Source of the DNA: Bacteroidales bacterium UBA5342
GTDB taxonomy: Bacteria; Bacteroidota; Bacteroidia; Bacteroidales; UBA5342
Direction: 5' to 3'
DNA: 64,000 nucleotides
Assembly: GCA_002408065.1 (NCBI GenBank)
Contig: DHQI01000086.1
Location: 34,910 to 98,909 of the forward strand
Under the pieces are notes generated by a model, which saw only the letters and a program-made list of their open reading frames with translations, was not told the origin of the DNA and did no database searches. Positions 62,245 through 64,000 of the stretch are shown here, one piece after another (position 1 is the first letter of the stretch; each line of letters opens with the position of its first letter). The position numbers and the translations under genes are program-made.

Positions 62245-62264
62245 GAAAGGGTTCGAACCCTTTC
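62245..62264. repeat. Perfect 20-bp palindrome after ppdK
   Basis: GAAAGGGTTC followed by its inverse GAACCCTTTC forms a 20-bp palindrome with no spacer, 16 bp after the ppdK stop and before the terminator. It could be a binding site, or a hairpin protecting the mRNA end. Confidence 0.6.
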
Positions 62265-62281
62265 GTGTTAATGAATATATG

Positions 62282-62321
62282 AAAAGGTCTGGTTCCGATG
62301 TTTCGGGGTCGGGCCTTTTTT
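62282..62321 (+). terminator. Terminator for ppdK
   Basis: AAAAGG...CCGA pairs with TCGG...CCTTTT over 17 bp without mismatches (several G-U), loop TGTT, then six T residues. Confidence 0.9.
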
Positions 62322-62386
62322 AGTCTACGGCATTATTTTACCACCCAAAGACCCATTCTTACCTTTCCGGCTTATCTGTGCTACGC

Positions 62387-62394
62387 TACTTTTG
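62387..62394 (+). promoter_or_regulatory. TAnnTTTG -7 box
   Basis: TACTTTTG lies about 30 bp before the ATG at 62424 and matches the Bacteroidota -7 consensus. Confidence 0.55.
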
Positions 62395-62423
62395 CACCGT
62401 AAAATTTTTAATAAATAAATACA

Positions 62424-63269
62424 ATGAAAAAAGTAATGACCCTTATGGTGACAAGTCTGCTCGTGGTAGCAGCTTATGCACAAGCAAATTTCTCAACGGA
62501 CAAATTTGACAATTTTACAGTTCACACCTATGCCTCTTTTGACCCTATGGCCGATGTGTCGTTTATTATTGAAGGTGAAAATAGTTTGGTCATCATAGAG
62601 CCGCAAGCTTTTAAAGGCAAGGTAGAAGAATTTATGGCTTATACCGATAAGCTGGGTAAGCCGATTGAAAAAGTGCTGGTGTCTTTTCACGCTGCCGGTC
62701 TGAAAGTGTATCCCGATGTTGACAAGGTGATCACCAAGCCTATGGCACAATTTATGAGCTCCGATGCGGCCAAAGGGATGCTTGGTTTTTTTGCACAGGC
62801 TTTTGAAGGTGCTATGGATACCGAAGTGGTGGAATTTGATGAGCACATCGATGCCAACAGTGTTTTTACAGTAGACGGTGTAGAGTATGTGCTGGAACCA
62901 ACAAATGTACCGGGAATGCCGGGTGTTAATATTGCCATTGGTGCTGAGGTGTATTATCAGCATTTTGCTCCTGCAGTTAATCATCATGCTTCTAAGAATC
63001 AGATTAAAGGAAAAGCAGGTATTGATGGCGCTTTAGCAGATGCTATGAAAGCAAAAAGTGGTAAATATACTTTGCTTTTAGGATCCCACGGAATGGGCAA
63101 AGCTGGTGATGATGATTTGAAGTTCCAGATTAAATACCTGAAAACAATGCAAAAAATGGCCCAGAAAGCTTCAAGTGCCGATGATTTTGTAGCTCAGATG
63201 AACGCTAAATATCCAAACTGTAAAGGAGAGGATGATTTGAAGGCGATTGCTGCTAGTCTTTATCAATAA
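62424..63269 (+). CDS. Secreted degenerate metallo-beta-lactamase-fold protein, 281 aa
   Basis: Signal peptide (VMTLMVTSLLVVAAYAQ). The first strands (VSFIIEGENSLVIIEPQAF and KVLVSFHAAGLKVYPD) match an MBL fold, but the metal-binding HxHxDH that normally follows the second strand is replaced by FHAAG. Later potential metal ligands are also missing. A non-catalytic, perhaps ligand-binding role is likely. Has its own promoter and is separate from ppdK. Confidence 0.65.
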   Translation: MKKVMTLMVTSLLVVAAYAQANFSTDKFDNFTVHTYASFDPMADVSFIIEGENSLVIIEPQAFKGKVEEFMAYTDKLGKPIEKVLVSFHAAGLKVYPDVDKVITKPMAQFMSSDAAKGMLGFFAQAFEGAMDTEVVEFDEHIDANSVFTVDGVEYVLEPTNVPGMPGVNIAIGAEVYYQHFAPAVNHHASKNQIKGKAGIDGALADAMKAKSGKYTLLLGSHGMGKAGDDDLKFQIKYLKTMQKMAQKASSADDFVAQMNAKYPNCKGEDDLKAIAASLYQ

Positions 63270-63373
63270 TAGAACTATTTTTTAGGAGCTTGATGGTGTC
63301 ATTGAAAGCTTTGTGGCTTAAATAATGTGGGGACTGATTTTCTGAAGTCAGAGCTTTTCTGCTTATAACTTTT

Positions 63374-63402
63374 TTGTATTTGAAACAATTTTCATAGGTT
63401 TG
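63374..63402 (+). promoter_or_regulatory. Promoter for the DUF4440-like gene
   Basis: TTG (63374-63376), 18 bp, TAGGTTTG (63395-63402) match the -33/-7 pair, 28 bp before the ATG at 63430. Confidence 0.6.
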
Positions 63403-63429
63403 TAATGATAACGTTTTTAAACGATGCCT

Positions 63430-63873
63430 ATGAAAACTTTTATTACCCTCTTAAATGTCATGTTTTTATTTGTAGCTTTGAGTGCACAAACCCCTGAGGA
63501 AGAGGTTGATGGATTGTTTATGGAATCTATTAGACATGCTGAGAATTTGGATCTTAATAGTCTGAGTGAGGGGGTAGATGATAGCCATAAAGCAGGCTTT
63601 ATAGGCAATGGTAAATACTTTTGTTCTTATTATATGATGACATTGGATGTTAAATATCATATGAGAAATGTTAAAGATCAAAAAATTACCATCAAGGAAA
63701 AGCGCATAACGACACTTTCTGACACTGTAGTTTTAGTGAGTACTAAGGGAAAAGCGACGACTACTTTAAATGATGGACGCGTGATTGATACTGGTTTTCT
63801 GTGGTCTTTTGTTTATAAAAAGGAGACTGATGGCTGGAAAGTTGTTCATTCTCACCAATCTGAGCTTAGATAG
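63430..63873 (+). CDS. Secreted DUF4440/NTF2-like protein, 147 aa
   Basis: Signal peptide (KTFITLLNVMFLFVALSAQ) followed by an NTF2-like (DUF4440) domain: EEEVDGLFMESIRHAENLDLNSL, then IKEKRITTLSDTVVLVSTKG and a closing LWSFVYKKETDGWKVVHSHQSELR. Such domains bind small ligands or act as small enzymes; the role here is unknown. ATG 63430 begins a cleaner signal than 63424. Confidence 0.75.
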   Translation: MKTFITLLNVMFLFVALSAQTPEEEVDGLFMESIRHAENLDLNSLSEGVDDSHKAGFIGNGKYFCSYYMMTLDVKYHMRNVKDQKITIKEKRITTLSDTVVLVSTKGKATTTLNDGRVIDTGFLWSFVYKKETDGWKVVHSHQSELR

Positions 63874-63933
63874 AAAGCCTTTCGGTGATAGATGATTAGT
63901 GTGTTGTAAGCGTAGATTAAGATTGCATCAATG

Positions 63934-63966
63934 AAAAGGTTTGGCCTAGCGGTTAAACCTTTTTTT
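63934..63966 (+). terminator. Terminator after the DUF4440-like gene
   Basis: AAAAGGTTT (63934-63942) and AAACCTTTT (63955-63963) form a 9-bp stem followed by a T-run. Confidence 0.8.
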
Positions 63967-64000
63967 GATTGCGATTTTCTTATATTTTTTAGCAGTAGGG

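Noticed and set aside
1..64000. A CRISPR array
   Set aside because: The spaced repeats in this window are 8-bp sites with related spacers, not 25-40-bp repeats with unique spacers, and no cas genes are present.

Overview
The window looks like a chromosome segment from a member of the Bacteroidota. Four things point there: AT-rich DNA; many upstream sequences that fit the Bacteroidota promoter box TAnnTTTG; DUF4402 proteins; and a giant surface protein ending in a type IX secretion (T9SS) C-terminal sorting domain. Housekeeping genes fit (PPDK, a family-4 uracil-DNA glycosylase, a CoA-transferase). I cannot name the genus.

Bases 1 to about 23,750 look like an integrated virus-like element; its left end lies outside the window. 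Its genes run on the + strand: small unknown genes; a structural-type block (1388-8100) with a LEA2-like/transglutaminase-like protein, a membrane protein with an acidic tail, an Arg-rich likely capsid or core protein followed by a strong terminator, and several small unknown proteins; a lysis/fibre block (8222-11693) with a RGIRNNNPGN-type muramidase, a 3-TM holin and a beta-helix fibre-like protein; then an adenine methyltransferase, a 1450-residue strawberry-notch-type helicase, a Lys-rich DNA-binding-like protein and a RecA-like ATPase. A two-gene restriction-modification module (nuclease-methylase fusion plus HsdS) lies on the - strand at the right. I see no terminase, portal, tail genes or integrase. 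Three arrays of the 8-mer TGATAGCA, spaced exactly 44 or 55 bp, precede a gene at 8222, 17863 and hsdM, each pointing toward that gene. This suggests one operator family controlling the blocks. The Lys-rich protein and the ATPase appear to be joined by a -1 frameshift site (A_AAA_AAG, 5-nt spacer, 11-bp stem).

Bases 23,760-26,750 hold a structured gene-free stretch and small housekeeping genes on the - strand (DUF1801-like, NFACT-R, DUF1847, uracil-DNA glycosylase).

Bases 26,785-50,423 form a surface-appendage locus. In order: a receiver-only response regulator, a DUF4402 pilin-like protein followed by a strong hairpin, a PapD-like chaperone, a second DUF4402 protein, a usher-like outer-membrane protein, and a 5059-residue modular adhesin with a T9SS sorting domain. 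A MITE-like inverted repeat closes it, followed by a convergent hybrid sensor kinase and NarL-type regulator. Together they suggest a chaperone-usher fimbrial system paired with a T9SS-exported giant adhesin.

The remainder (50,900-64,000) is ordinary chromosome: a MATE transporter, a CHASE-PAS histidine kinase, a secreted hypothetical protein, a TM2-domain protein, an acetyl-CoA hydrolase/transferase, a PAS-PAS-GAF protein, pyruvate phosphate dikinase, a degenerate metallo-beta-lactamase-fold protein and a DUF4440-like secreted protein. Terminators and TAnnTTTG boxes are easy to see here.
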